Positions 48,478 through 58,061 of a stretch of DNA of 64,000 nt are shown one piece after another. Under the pieces are notes generated by a model, which ran no database searches, was not told the origin of the DNA, and was given only the letters and a program-made list of their open reading frames with translations. This stretch comes from Synergistaceae bacterium UBA6101. GTDB lineage: Bacteria > Synergistota > Synergistia > Synergistales > Synergistaceae. Location: contig DIWR01000031.1 in the NCBI GenBank assembly GCA_002428495.1, positions 1 to 64,000 on the forward strand, written 5' to 3'. Both the position numbers and the translations under genes were made by a program. Numbering within the stretch: position 1 is the stretch's first letter; each line of letters opens with the position of its first letter.

Positions 48478-49296
48478 ATGAATAAAATGGAGCGGCAGAT
48501 GGTTTCAATTTTAGAAGATCTTAAGGAAAACCATTTTGTTGTAGGTGTTAAAGCAGAATTTGAAGCGGAAGGCACCAGAATGGAAGAAGCAATGCGCCTC
48601 AAAGAAGTAATTACGACCGCTGGACTTGAATTAACTGTAAAAATTGGCGGCGGCGAGGCTATAAAAGACATGTATGATGCAAAAACTCTCGGTGTGTCAA
48701 GGATAGTTGCCCCAATGATAGAAAGCCCGTACGCCATGATAAAGTTTCTTAAAGCTGCAGATACAGTTTTCAGCGATATTGAGGAATGCAATGTAAAATA
48801 TTTAATTAATGTTGAAACTAAAGTTGCACATCATTATTTTGATGAAATGATTGAAAACGCTAAAGGCACTTGCCTTGCCGGTATTGTTTTAGGAAGATCG
48901 GACATGTCAAGGTCCCTTGGGCTTACAAGAGATGATGTGAACTGTGACAAACTTTTTGAAATTGCAGAGGATATTTCATTGAAGTGCAAAAACAACGATT
49001 TGGAGTGCATTATTGGAGGCGGTGTATCCGCACACTCTCTGCCTTTTTTTAGAAAATTGCCCAAAGGAGCGCTTTCTCGTTACGAGACAAGAAAAGTAAT
49101 ATTTAAGTGTCCAGAAGCCCTTGGGCCTGATTCTGAAGCTGGAATACTGAAGGCAGTAGGATTTGAATTAATGTGGCTAAAAAATAAAAGAGATTTTTAT
49201 GGGAACATACAAATGGAAGACAAAAATAGGATCGAAATGTTGGAAAAGCAATATAAAAGAGAAATTGAAAGCGTTGGCGGCAGCGTAGGAGTTTGA
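48478..49296 (+). CDS. HpcH/HpaI aldolase or citrate-lyase-like protein
   Basis: This 272-residue barrel protein has metal-ligand positions in NVETKVAH (E) and LGRSDMSRSLG (D) and an early ARG/LYS-rich active-site segment (VGVKAEFEAEGTRM). It starts with a good ggaggg site at 48478. By family it adds or removes a pyruvate or 2-keto-acid unit on an aldehyde. Its gene lies between rfbH and the TPP enzyme gene in a tight plus-strand operon, so its substrate is probably part of sugar or side-chain assembly. It is the second such barrel in the window (the first is 37768-38586), but the two are not close paralogues. Confidence 0.78.
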   Translation: MNKMERQMVSILEDLKENHFVVGVKAEFEAEGTRMEEAMRLKEVITTAGLELTVKIGGGEAIKDMYDAKTLGVSRIVAPMIESPYAMIKFLKAADTVFSDIEECNVKYLINVETKVAHHYFDEMIENAKGTCLAGIVLGRSDMSRSLGLTRDDVNCDKLFEIAEDISLKCKNNDLECIIGGGVSAHSLPFFRKLPKGALSRYETRKVIFKCPEALGPDSEAGILKAVGFELMWLKNKRDFYGNIQMEDKNRIEMLEKQYKREIESVGGSVGV

Positions 49297-49301
49297 TATC
49301 A

Positions 49302-51158
49302 ATGAAAAAAAGGGTTGCAGACATAATTGCTGAGACTATCGCGGAAAACGGGATCGACCATGTTTTCATGATAACCGGCGGCGGGGCTATGCATCTTAAT
49401 GATGGTTTCGGCAGATGTAAAAAGCTGAAGTTGTTTTTTAATCATCATGAACAGGCAAGTGCAATAGCTGCAGAAGCATACTGCCGACTTTCAGGGAAGC
49501 CGGCGGTAGTAAATGTTACGACTGGTCCGGGCGGAGTCAATGCGCTAAATGGTGTTTACGGAGCTTATGTTGACTCTATAGCCATGGTTGTAATATCCGG
49601 TCAGATCAAAAGGGAAACATTGGCAAGAAATTTTACCGTGCCTCTCAGACAACTCGGTGATCAGGAAATTGACATTGTTTCAATGGCCAAACCTGTGACA
49701 AAATATGCAACTGTATTGCAAGACCCACTCCAGGCAAAGGCGGTAGTCCAAAAAGCGTTATATCTTGCTTCATGCGGCAGGCCAGGACCTGTCTGGATCG
49801 ATGTCCCCATGGATATACAGGGGGCTATGGTAGATGAGGATGACCTTCTAGATTGGTCTCATGTTAAGCGTGGCTCAATTGAAGCTTTGAGAGGAGATCC
49901 TGAGTTATCTAAAAATTCACTGTCAGACTTTACAGTTGCAAATAAAGATGAAATTTCTGCAGCACTAGATCTTATTTTTGAAAAACTCGCAGAAGCCAAA
50001 CGGCCGGTAATATTTGCGGGTACTGGTGTGAGGATTTCCGGATGCGCAAAGCAGTTTACAGAACTTCTCAACAACCTGAAAGTACCTGCAGTGGCGGGTT
50101 GGAATGCAATTGATGTATTACCCAGCGATCATCCTTCATACGCAGGCAAACCCGGAGCAATGGGAGAGAGAGCAGGAAATTTCACAGTTCAAAACTCCGA
50201 TTTTGTACTAATACTGGGATGTCGTCTAAACATCAGACAAATTAGTTATAACTGGAAGTCTTTCGCAAAAAACGCTTGGAAAGCCCAAATAGATGTTGAC
50301 AGCGCAGAACTCTCAAAGCCAACTTTAAATAATAATTTGACGCTGCAAGCTTCTTTAGAAGATGTTATTCCCCTAATGCTCGAAAGAAGCAAGAAGTGGA
50401 AACCAAAGAAGGAACATAAGGATTACTTGGAGTGGTGCAAGGAGAGGGTAAAAAAATACCCTGTTTTCCAAGATAAGTATCTTTGTTCAGAGATGATAAA
50501 TCCATATCACTTTCTTAACACATTCTATAACGCACTTGAGGAAGATGACATCGTCATTACAGCAAATGGCAGCGCATGTGTAATGGGTCTGCAGGCTGCT
50601 ATTATCAAAAAGGAGACCAGACTGCTTACAAACTCAGGAGACGCTTCTATGGGCTATGATTTGCCTGCTGCGATTGGTGCAGCTGTCGCTGCAGGAGGAA
50701 AACGTGTTTTTTGCTTATCGGGAGACGGCAGCATAATGATGAACCTGCAGGAGCTTGAAACAATATCAGGGAACAAACTTCCAATACATGTCTATATGAT
50801 CAACAACAACGGATATTCCTCCATTCTTCAAACTCAAGCATCCTACTTTTCAGATAATTTGTTAGGCGTTAATCCAGAAACAGGATTAACTTTCCCTGAT
50901 TTTGGCAAAGTATCTTCTGCATTTGAGATACCATTTATCAGAATTTCAGACAAAAACACTATGGAGGATGAAATCAAGAAGGCATTGAAAATGCGGGGGC
51001 CTGTATTCTGTGAAGTAATCGTTGACCCGGAACAGTTCTTTGAGCCAAAATTGCTGTCAAGAAGACTTCCCAATGGTGATATGGTATCTCCGGAACTTGA
51101 TGACATGGCGCCTTTCCTTTCTAAAGAGGAATTAAATGAGAACAGAATATCAAGTTAA
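49302..51158 (+). CDS. Thiamine-diphosphate enzyme (acetolactate-synthase-like, YerE candidate)
   Basis: This 618-residue three-domain TPP enzyme has N-terminal Pyr domain catalytic glutamate in NHHEQASAIAAEA, a central domain, and a C-terminal TPP-binding domain with the GDGSIMMNLQELETISG motif and NNNGYSS. Acetolactate-synthase-like enzymes join two-carbon acyl groups from pyruvate to ketones. In Yersinia, YerE is such an enzyme and adds the two-carbon branch to CDP-3,6-dideoxy-4-ketohexose. Here it follows rfbFGH directly, so the same role is inferred. The ATG at 49302 has ggag upstream. No biochemical substrate is proven. Confidence 0.85.
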   Translation: MKKRVADIIAETIAENGIDHVFMITGGGAMHLNDGFGRCKKLKLFFNHHEQASAIAAEAYCRLSGKPAVVNVTTGPGGVNALNGVYGAYVDSIAMVVISGQIKRETLARNFTVPLRQLGDQEIDIVSMAKPVTKYATVLQDPLQAKAVVQKALYLASCGRPGPVWIDVPMDIQGAMVDEDDLLDWSHVKRGSIEALRGDPELSKNSLSDFTVANKDEISAALDLIFEKLAEAKRPVIFAGTGVRISGCAKQFTELLNNLKVPAVAGWNAIDVLPSDHPSYAGKPGAMGERAGNFTVQNSDFVLILGCRLNIRQISYNWKSFAKNAWKAQIDVDSAELSKPTLNNNLTLQASLEDVIPLMLERSKKWKPKKEHKDYLEWCKERVKKYPVFQDKYLCSEMINPYHFLNTFYNALEEDDIVITANGSACVMGLQAAIIKKETRLLTNSGDASMGYDLPAAIGAAVAAGGKRVFCLSGDGSIMMNLQELETISGNKLPIHVYMINNNGYSSILQTQASYFSDNLLGVNPETGLTFPDFGKVSSAFEIPFIRISDKNTMEDEIKKALKMRGPVFCEVIVDPEQFFEPKLLSRRLPNGDMVSPELDDMAPFLSKEELNENRISS

Positions 51159-51175
51159 TGTCGGGGGTATTCAAA

Positions 51176-52204
51176 ATGTTTAAATACTGCGGGCTTGGAG
51201 AGATATTGATGCGTCTTTCCCCGCCAAAGAATGAAATGATCCTGCAAAGTCCAACGTTTGATGTTTCGTTTGGAGGTTCAGAAGCAAACTTCCTTGCTTC
51301 TGTGTCCAATTATGGCGGGAAGGCTCATTTTATCAGCGTGCTTCCTGATAACCAGTTGGGCGACGAAGCAGTAAGATACCTTAATTCACACGGGATTGAA
51401 TGCAGTCATATCACACGTGCCGCAGGAAGAATGGGTATTTACTATGCTGAAAAGGGAGCTTCTTTGAGGCCTTCAAAAGTGATTTACGACAGGGAATTTT
51501 CTTCTTTCTCGGGCGTAAGTGACAGCACTTTTGACTGGAACAAAATTTTTGAAGATAAAAACTGGTTCCATATATCAGGAATCACGCCTGCACTGACTGA
51601 AAACTTAGCAGGATCATCTCTCAAAGCAATGAAAAAGGCAAATGAGAAAAAATTAGGGATTTCCTGCGATCTGAACTATAGATCAAAACTGTGGAAATGG
51701 GGGAGATCCCCCGTTGAGATCATGCCGGATTTTGTGAGGTTATCTGATGTTCTTATTGCAAATGAAGAGGACTGCCAGAAATCACTCGGTTTAGGCGTCA
51801 AGTTTGACATTACAAAAAATGAATTAGATCTTGAAAATTATAAAAGGATCATTAATGAATTAAAGATTAAATTTCCAAACCTAAAACATATAGCTATTAC
51901 ATTAAGAGAAAGTATAAGTGCTGACTGGAACAACTGGTCAGCGATCCTGGCTTCAAGGGATAATATTTATTTAAGCAAAAAATACGAAATTCGCAACATT
52001 GTGGACAGAATAGGAGCAGGGGATGCATTTAGCGGTTCGCTTATATGGGGGCTGAACAATCTTGAAAACGACCAGGAAGCTATAGAATTTGCTGTTGCGG
52101 CCTCTGCAATCAAACACACAATTTATGGAGATTTCAACAAAGTTTCAATAAATGATGTTAAGAACCTTGTGGATGGTAATATGTCCGGAAGAGTCCAAAG
52201 ATAG
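51176..52204 (+). CDS. PfkB-family carbohydrate kinase (2-keto-3-deoxygluconate-kinase-like)
   Basis: This 342-residue ribokinase-fold protein has the N-terminal GGSEANFLA substrate motif, DLNYRSKLWK near 160 as in 2-keto-3-deoxygluconate kinases, and the catalytic DRIGAGDAFSGS near 285. It phosphorylates a sugar or keto-acid hydroxyl with ATP. The ATG at 51176 has gggggt about 10 bases upstream; another in-frame start at 51158 overlaps the previous stop and lacks a site. In this operon it may activate the carbon unit used by the aldolase or the TPP enzyme. Confidence 0.84.
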   Translation: MFKYCGLGEILMRLSPPKNEMILQSPTFDVSFGGSEANFLASVSNYGGKAHFISVLPDNQLGDEAVRYLNSHGIECSHITRAAGRMGIYYAEKGASLRPSKVIYDREFSSFSGVSDSTFDWNKIFEDKNWFHISGITPALTENLAGSSLKAMKKANEKKLGISCDLNYRSKLWKWGRSPVEIMPDFVRLSDVLIANEEDCQKSLGLGVKFDITKNELDLENYKRIINELKIKFPNLKHIAITLRESISADWNNWSAILASRDNIYLSKKYEIRNIVDRIGAGDAFSGSLIWGLNNLENDQEAIEFAVAASAIKHTIYGDFNKVSINDVKNLVDGNMSGRVQR

Positions 52205-52218
52205 GATCACACAGGGTG

Positions 52219-53244
52219 ATGAGTTTCTTCCCAAGAAAACAGAGTATGCTATTGGCTTCCGATCTTGAATTTGCTGAAAGTAGATGTTGTTCGTTTGCCA
52301 ATAAAATAAAAGATCAAAATTTATTCCTTACAGGTGGAACCGGCTTTTTCGGTAAGTGGTTCCTCCATAGTTTTATGCATTTCAACAGATCGTTAAAGCT
52401 AAATGCCTCAATGACCATATTGTCGCGCTGTCCGGAGAGGTTCCTTAAGGAAAACTGTTGTTTTGTCGGTGATGAGGCACTAAGTTTCGTTCAGGGTGAT
52501 GTAAGGGATTTTGTTTTTGATCACAATAGCTACGATTATCTTATACATGCTGCGACTCCGGCGAGTGCGAAACTGGAGGCAGAAGACCCTAATGAAATGT
52601 ACTCCATAATTGTTGATGGGACAAAGCACGTCCTTGATTTTGCAAAGCACACCGGAGTAAAAAAAATTCTTTTAACAAGCTCGGGCGCGGTTTATGGGGT
52701 CCAGCCGCCGGAGTTGATTCACATATCAGAAAAATACGATCCTGACCCGGTGACGGCATATGGCAAAGGAAAACTTGAATCGGAGCGTCTTTGTGTTGAG
52801 AGCGGCATCGATACTGTAATTGCAAGGTGTTTTGCGTTTGTTGGTCCGTTTTTACCTTTGGATATTCACTATGCAATTGGTAATTTTATCCGCGATGCAC
52901 TTGAAGGGAATACCATTACCGTCAGAGGTGACGGCAGGCCTTACAGGTCATATTTGTATTCTGCAGACCTTATTATTTGGCTGTGGACTATTTTGATGGA
53001 AGGCATACCTGGCACAGCGTATAATGTCGGCTCTGAAAAGGCTGTCTCTATTGCTGAACTGGCAAAGGTTATTTCAAAATGTGTTTATCCTAATATAGGA
53101 TACAATATTATAGGAAAACCGGATCCGGATACTCCTGCCCCAAGATATATCCCAGATACGAGTAAAGCTCAGGCTGAGCTTGGACTCAGTGAGTCTTACT
53201 CCCTTATTGACGGAATAAAAAGGACAGTGGATTGGCATCAATGA
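52219..53244 (+). CDS. NAD-dependent epimerase/dehydratase (extended SDR)
   Basis: This is a 341-residue extended SDR with an N-terminal extension of about 35 residues before the nucleotide motif LTGGTGFFGKWF. It has the catalytic serine in LTSSGAVYG, the Tyr/Lys pair in YGKGKLESER, and the C-terminal YNVGSEKAVSIAEL segment of nucleotide-sugar enzymes. A GTG three bases earlier is possible. The natural candidate reaction is stereospecific reduction or epimerisation of the CDP-linked keto-sugar. It is the last enzyme of the rfbFGH-linked block and overlaps gtrA by 4 bp. Confidence 0.82.
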   Translation: MSFFPRKQSMLLASDLEFAESRCCSFANKIKDQNLFLTGGTGFFGKWFLHSFMHFNRSLKLNASMTILSRCPERFLKENCCFVGDEALSFVQGDVRDFVFDHNSYDYLIHAATPASAKLEAEDPNEMYSIIVDGTKHVLDFAKHTGVKKILLTSSGAVYGVQPPELIHISEKYDPDPVTAYGKGKLESERLCVESGIDTVIARCFAFVGPFLPLDIHYAIGNFIRDALEGNTITVRGDGRPYRSYLYSADLIIWLWTILMEGIPGTAYNVGSEKAVSIAELAKVISKCVYPNIGYNIIGKPDPDTPAPRYIPDTSKAQAELGLSESYSLIDGIKRTVDWHQ

Positions 53245-53642
53245 TCAAGGGACTTAAAGCATTATTTGATGACCAGAGAATACGTTTTTTAATAGTTGGC
53301 GGCATCAATACCATTGTAGGCTATGGGGTTTTTGCTTTTTTTATATGGGTGGGACTGCATTATTTTTTTGCAAATGTCCTTTCGACAACAATTGCTGTTG
53401 CAAACAGTTACATATTAAACAAATATTTTACTTTTAAACAGCCCAAAAAATCAGCAGCGGAAGCTGTTCGTTTTGTATCTGTATATATAATAAGCTTTAT
53501 CCTCGGCAATGTTATATTGTATATTCTAGTAGACAGGCTGTCTGTTACACCGTACCTTGCAGGCCTATGCAATCTGGTCTTTACCACTTTGATCAGTTGG
53601 TTCGGGCATAAGTACTTTAGTTTTAAAATCGGCAAGATCTGA
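53241..53642 (+). CDS. gtrA: GtrA-family membrane protein
   Basis: This is a 133-residue integral membrane protein with four hydrophobic helices and the GtrA motif FLIVGGINTIVGYGVF at its first helix. It also has conserved NSYILNKYFTFK. GtrA is thought to flip undecaprenyl-phosphate-glucose to the periplasm. The ATG overlaps the epimerase stop (ATGA). The following gene encodes the matching GtrB-like synthase 19 bp downstream. Confidence 0.88.
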   Translation: MIKGLKALFDDQRIRFLIVGGINTIVGYGVFAFFIWVGLHYFFANVLSTTIAVANSYILNKYFTFKQPKKSAAEAVRFVSVYIISFILGNVILYILVDRLSVTPYLAGLCNLVFTTLISWFGHKYFSFKIGKI

Positions 53643-53661
53643 TTTTCAGGAGGCTTCATAC

Positions 53662-54594
53662 ATGAAAGTTATAAGTATCTTGATCCCAACATATAATGAA
53701 GAAGAAAATGTTATTCCTCTATACAAAGCTATCCGTGAAGAATTTTCAAAAGAGCTGCCAGGTTATGATTATGAAATACTATTCATAGACAATTGCTCTA
53801 AGGACTCAACCAGAGAAAAATTAATTTCATTATGCAATCAAGACAAAAAAGTCAAAGCAATTTTCAACGCCCGTAATTTTGGACAAAATAACTCCCCCTT
53901 TTATGGAATACTGCAGACGAATGGAGATTGCACCATTTCAATGTGCGCTGATTTCCAGGACCCCGTTGAGATGATCCACCAATTTGTAAGGGAATGGGAG
54001 AATGGTTACAAAATCGTGACAGGAATAAAGACTTCAAGCAAAGAAAGCAGTTTCATGTATGCATTACGAACCCTCTACTATAAAATGATCAAGAAGTTTT
54101 CTGACGTAGAACAAATTGAACATTTTACAGGCTTTGGATTGTACGATAAAAGTTTTGTTCAGATCCTAAGACAATTGGATGAACCATCCCCGTTGATGAG
54201 GGGACTGGTGGCGGAACTTGGCTATAAACGTAAAGATATTGAATACGAACAGCCGCTGCGCAGAGCAGGCATTTCACATAACAATTTTTATTCCCTGTAT
54301 GATGTAGCTATGCTAAGCATTACAAGCTACACAAAAATTGGACTTAGGCTGGCCGTATTTTCAGGGGCATTGATCGGGTTCCTCAGCATTATTGTTGGTT
54401 TTATCTACTTAGTTTTGAAATTGCTCTATTGGGATCAGTTCCCTGCCGGCACTGCCCCTATGCTTATCGGCATGATGTTCCTGGGAGCCGTTCAACTGTT
54501 TTTTATTGGATTCATAGGAGAGTATATCCTTGCGATCAATCAGAGGGCAATGAAAAGGCCTTTGGTCATAGAGGAAAGAAGGATCAATTTCTAA
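53662..54594 (+). CDS. gtrB: GtrB-like undecaprenyl-phosphate glycosyltransferase (GT2)
   Basis: This 310-residue GT2 enzyme has the N-terminal IPTYNEEENVIPLY, DXD-like CADFQDPVEM near 97, and two C-terminal transmembrane helices (about 232-255 and 268-290). It transfers glucose (or another hexose) from UDP-sugar to undecaprenyl phosphate in the inner membrane. The start has ggagg upstream. With gtrA and the large membrane protein that follows, it forms the three-gene module known for periplasmic O-antigen side-chain modification. Confidence 0.9.
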   Translation: MKVISILIPTYNEEENVIPLYKAIREEFSKELPGYDYEILFIDNCSKDSTREKLISLCNQDKKVKAIFNARNFGQNNSPFYGILQTNGDCTISMCADFQDPVEMIHQFVREWENGYKIVTGIKTSSKESSFMYALRTLYYKMIKKFSDVEQIEHFTGFGLYDKSFVQILRQLDEPSPLMRGLVAELGYKRKDIEYEQPLRRAGISHNNFYSLYDVAMLSITSYTKIGLRLAVFSGALIGFLSIIVGFIYLVLKLLYWDQFPAGTAPMLIGMMFLGAVQLFFIGFIGEYILAINQRAMKRPLVIEERRINF

Positions 54595-54633
54595 CTTATA
54601 TTTACAAAATAAAATATAACAGAGGATAACAAA

Positions 54634-56934
54634 TTGAAAAAAATGAATAAAATTTTGTTTTCTCAATCGGATAATGTTAGCTGGAAAAACATTATTTTAA
54701 ACGAATGGCATTGGTTATTATTGGGCTTTTTATTATCTTTTGTCACGGCAAGTTTACTTATGTCAGGGTGGCCGGTTGGGTTTCTCCCAAATCTGAAATA
54801 TCCCTTTAGTTATTCCGGAGACTATTTATTTACATCTTGGACAGTCCAGCGTCTTAATGAAGGCTGGATTTTTAACAACCTCCGTTCCGGATACCCATTT
54901 GGATCAAACTTTCTTGATTATCCGGTACCTGATTTTGCAAGTTTGTTGGCTTTAAAAATACTTGCAATCATATTTAGCGACTCTTTTAAGGCAGTTAATT
55001 TATACTTTCTGCTTGGTTTTCCTTTTGTATTTATTGCAACTTATATTATTAACAGAAAATTCGGACTTTCCCCACTTTTAGCCTTCGTTTCTTCAGTCCT
55101 TTATGCATTTGTACCATTTCATTTTATGCGTTTGGGACATTTGTTTTATACATGGTATTTTGTTGTGCCTATCTTTTATTACATAGGGTATATATTATTT
55201 TCTGCTAAATCTTTTAGAATACCTTCAAAAAAATACTGTTTCCTTTATTTTTTGTTATTTACGTTTCTGTCCTCCTTTGGAGTATATTATGCACTCTTTG
55301 GAGTAATAATTATTGGTTTGTCCGGCTTAGTTGGTTTATTCAGAAGCGGGAAAAAAGTTAATTTTTGGGTGGCATCAATTATTGTAGCTTGTATATCACT
55401 TGGAGTATTGCTTACCATAACACCAAATCTTATTCATAAATGTAGGAATGGAGTTAATCCAGAAGTTGCGGCAAGATTGCCGTCCGAGAGCGAAGTATAT
55501 GCCTTTAAGATGGCACAGTTGATTTTGCCTCGGCCGGAACACAATATTACGAAATTAGCAAATCTAACAAAAAAATATAACCAAACATTTCCACTGATCA
55601 ACGAAAATGCTATATCCTCTCTGGGAATAGTTGGCACATGCGGGTTAATTATATTGTTTTTCGCCACTTTGCTAGTTTTGTCCGAAAGAGAAATTGATAT
55701 TCGGTTCAGATTTTTAAGCATTACTGTCTTTATTCTTTTTTTATTCGGCACAATTGGCGGTTTTGGAACACTGTTTGCTTTGTTTATTTCGCCTTCTATC
55801 AGAGCTTGGAATAGAGTAAGTATTTTCATTTCATATGGCACTATCCTTGCGTTCTTTGTTGCCTTTCAAAAAACCATTAAATCATTCATTAAGATCAATC
55901 AAGGCTTTAAATCAATATTATTAACATGCCTGGTGCTGGGCATCTGCCTTTATGACCAGACATCCTCACCTGATATTAATTCAAATAATTTAACTAAAAT
56001 AAATTTCCAGGCAGATAAGAAATTTATAAATGCAATTGAGAAAATTTTACCCTATGACGCATCTGTGTACCAGTTACCATACATGGCTTTTCCTGAAGTG
56101 CCGCCGCTTAACAATTTACCTGATTATGCGCATGGTGTAGGATTTATACATTCAAAAAATCTTAATTGGAGTTATGGGGGAATGAAGGGTCGCGAAGGAG
56201 ATTTATTCTATAGAACTCTTTCAAGAGAACCGATGGTAAAACAAATTAAAGTAATCAAAAAACTTGGTTTTGCAGGCATTTATATTGACAGAAGGGGCTA
56301 CGATGACAACGGTAGCTATGTTATTAATGAAATTTCAAATATATTAAAAGTTTCTCCAACGCTGACAAGAAAAGATGGACAATCTGTATTTTTTAAGATA
56401 CCCAATAAAGTGCAAACTGATTTTTCCGGCATGACCGCTTTTGATATCATGAAAGAAGTTGGATACATAGCAGATACACATGGAGTCAGATATAACGCCT
56501 CACAAAAAGACGGAATAGATTTCACGAAGGATGGTTTACCAATCTTTGTTAGATTTATTACTGGTTTATCTGGACCAGAACCTTGGGGACGTTGGTCTGA
56601 TGCTAATATAGCTCCAACCGTTATATTTGAATTTTTTGATACATTACCAGATATTTTTACGCTTTCATTAAAAGCAAACGCATTTGGTCCTAATGTAGGT
56701 AAGGACCTGATCATTAAAATTGGCGAAAAAACTTTTAATGTTTTGATCCCAAACAGCGGACCTTTTGACATTGAGCTGCCTGTGGATTTAAATGGTAAAA
56801 AGGTAAAAACAATCGAGTTTATTTCACCAAAGCCAACATCGCCGAAGGAACTTGGGCTTAGTGAAGATGGTCGAAAACTTGGAATAGGTTTTATCAGCAT
56901 GAAAATAATTCCTGTTGAAGGTGATAAGAAGTGA
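54634..56934 (+). CDS. Large membrane glycosyltransferase (GT-C fold, GtrC-like)
   Basis: This 766-residue protein has about 12 transmembrane helices in residues 28-450 and a large soluble C-terminal region (450-766). The first loop contains YSGDYLFTSWTVQ, an acidic motif as in GT-C glycosyltransferases that use a polyprenyl-phosphate donor. It should take the undecaprenyl-phosphate sugar provided by GtrB/GtrA and attach it to the polymer in the periplasm. The TTG at 54634 has gagg eight bases upstream and is preferred over the ATG three codons later. It overlaps manC by 4 bp. Confidence 0.8.
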   Translation: MKKMNKILFSQSDNVSWKNIILNEWHWLLLGFLLSFVTASLLMSGWPVGFLPNLKYPFSYSGDYLFTSWTVQRLNEGWIFNNLRSGYPFGSNFLDYPVPDFASLLALKILAIIFSDSFKAVNLYFLLGFPFVFIATYIINRKFGLSPLLAFVSSVLYAFVPFHFMRLGHLFYTWYFVVPIFYYIGYILFSAKSFRIPSKKYCFLYFLLFTFLSSFGVYYALFGVIIIGLSGLVGLFRSGKKVNFWVASIIVACISLGVLLTITPNLIHKCRNGVNPEVAARLPSESEVYAFKMAQLILPRPEHNITKLANLTKKYNQTFPLINENAISSLGIVGTCGLIILFFATLLVLSEREIDIRFRFLSITVFILFLFGTIGGFGTLFALFISPSIRAWNRVSIFISYGTILAFFVAFQKTIKSFIKINQGFKSILLTCLVLGICLYDQTSSPDINSNNLTKINFQADKKFINAIEKILPYDASVYQLPYMAFPEVPPLNNLPDYAHGVGFIHSKNLNWSYGGMKGREGDLFYRTLSREPMVKQIKVIKKLGFAGIYIDRRGYDDNGSYVINEISNILKVSPTLTRKDGQSVFFKIPNKVQTDFSGMTAFDIMKEVGYIADTHGVRYNASQKDGIDFTKDGLPIFVRFITGLSGPEPWGRWSDANIAPTVIFEFFDTLPDIFTLSLKANAFGPNVGKDLIIKIGEKTFNVLIPNSGPFDIELPVDLNGKKVKTIEFISPKPTSPKELGLSEDGRKLGIGFISMKIIPVEGDKK

Positions 56935-58010
56935 AAACTACTGCAGTCATAATGGCAGGTGGAAAGGGCGAACGTTTCTGGCCACGCAGCAGGAGCAGTT
57001 TTCCTAAGCAGTTCCTCTCTTTGACAAATGACAAAAAAACTATGATCCAGCTGACTGTGGATCGAATATCATCACTTGTCGAACCCGAGGATATTTATAT
57101 CTCTACCAACACAAATTACGTGGATATAGTCAAAAACCAGTTGCCTCAGATCCCTGCTGAAAATATCCTGGCAGAACCTATTCCAAGGAACACGGCTCCC
57201 TGCATCGGCTTTGCTGCATCTGTCATAAGCAGAAAATACGATGATGCCATCATGATGGTCCTGCCCTCTGACCATCTTATACGCAACACAGAGATATACC
57301 TTGACACTTTAAATACTGCTATTGAAGTTGCCACTGACGGGGACAACCTTGTTACAATTGGCATTACTCCAACATACCCGGAAACCGGCTACGGCTACAT
57401 CCACTTTTCAAAAAACGGTCCCGACAACCAAAGACGCGGGGTCTACAAAGTCAGAAGATTCGTAGAAAAACCCCATCTTGATCTGGCAAAGGAATACCTT
57501 GCCTCCGGGAATTACCTCTGGAACAGCGGACAGTTTGTCTGGAAGATATCTACTATCAGAAAGAATTTTGAACGGCTGATACCAAATACATTTAATGGCC
57601 TACTCCGTATCAGGGAGGCATACGGAACTGTTGATTACGACAAGGTCCTCTGTGATTCGTTTCAAAATTTCAAGTCTGAGTCCATAGACTACGCGATCAT
57701 GGAACACGCTGACAACATATACACAATACCTGGCAACTTCGGCTGGGATGACGTGGGAAGCTGGCTCGCCCTTGAACGCTTCAACCGTGCAGACGAACAC
57801 GGCAACATAATACAGGGAGACGTGGTTGACATCGATTCAAAGAACAACATTATCTGCGGCAACGACCGCACGATAGCTGTTGTGGGGCTGGAAAACATCG
57901 TCATCATACAGACAGACGATGCAATACTTGTTTGCAGCAAGGACAGCGTAAACGACATCAAAAAGGTGGTAAATCAGCTCAAAGTTGCAGACAGAACGGA
58001 TTTGCTATAA
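56931..58010 (+). CDS. manC: Mannose-1-phosphate guanylyltransferase
   Basis: This 359-residue enzyme has the nucleotide loop MAGGKGERFWPRSR (8-21), PSDHLI near 107 and KPHLDLAKEYL near 176, and a FGWDDVGSWLAL segment. It lacks the C-terminal phosphomannose isomerase domain of bifunctional ManC/AlgA. It makes GDP-mannose for Gmd, encoded 50 bp downstream. The start is GTG, with aaggtgat upstream. Confidence 0.92.
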   Translation: MKTTAVIMAGGKGERFWPRSRSSFPKQFLSLTNDKKTMIQLTVDRISSLVEPEDIYISTNTNYVDIVKNQLPQIPAENILAEPIPRNTAPCIGFAASVISRKYDDAIMMVLPSDHLIRNTEIYLDTLNTAIEVATDGDNLVTIGITPTYPETGYGYIHFSKNGPDNQRRGVYKVRRFVEKPHLDLAKEYLASGNYLWNSGQFVWKISTIRKNFERLIPNTFNGLLRIREAYGTVDYDKVLCDSFQNFKSESIDYAIMEHADNIYTIPGNFGWDDVGSWLALERFNRADEHGNIIQGDVVDIDSKNNIICGNDRTIAVVGLENIVIIQTDDAILVCSKDSVNDIKKVVNQLKVADRTDLL

Positions 58011-58061
58011 TATACGCGTTTATTGCATACAAAAATTACATTTTTTAGGGTGGTAGATGAG

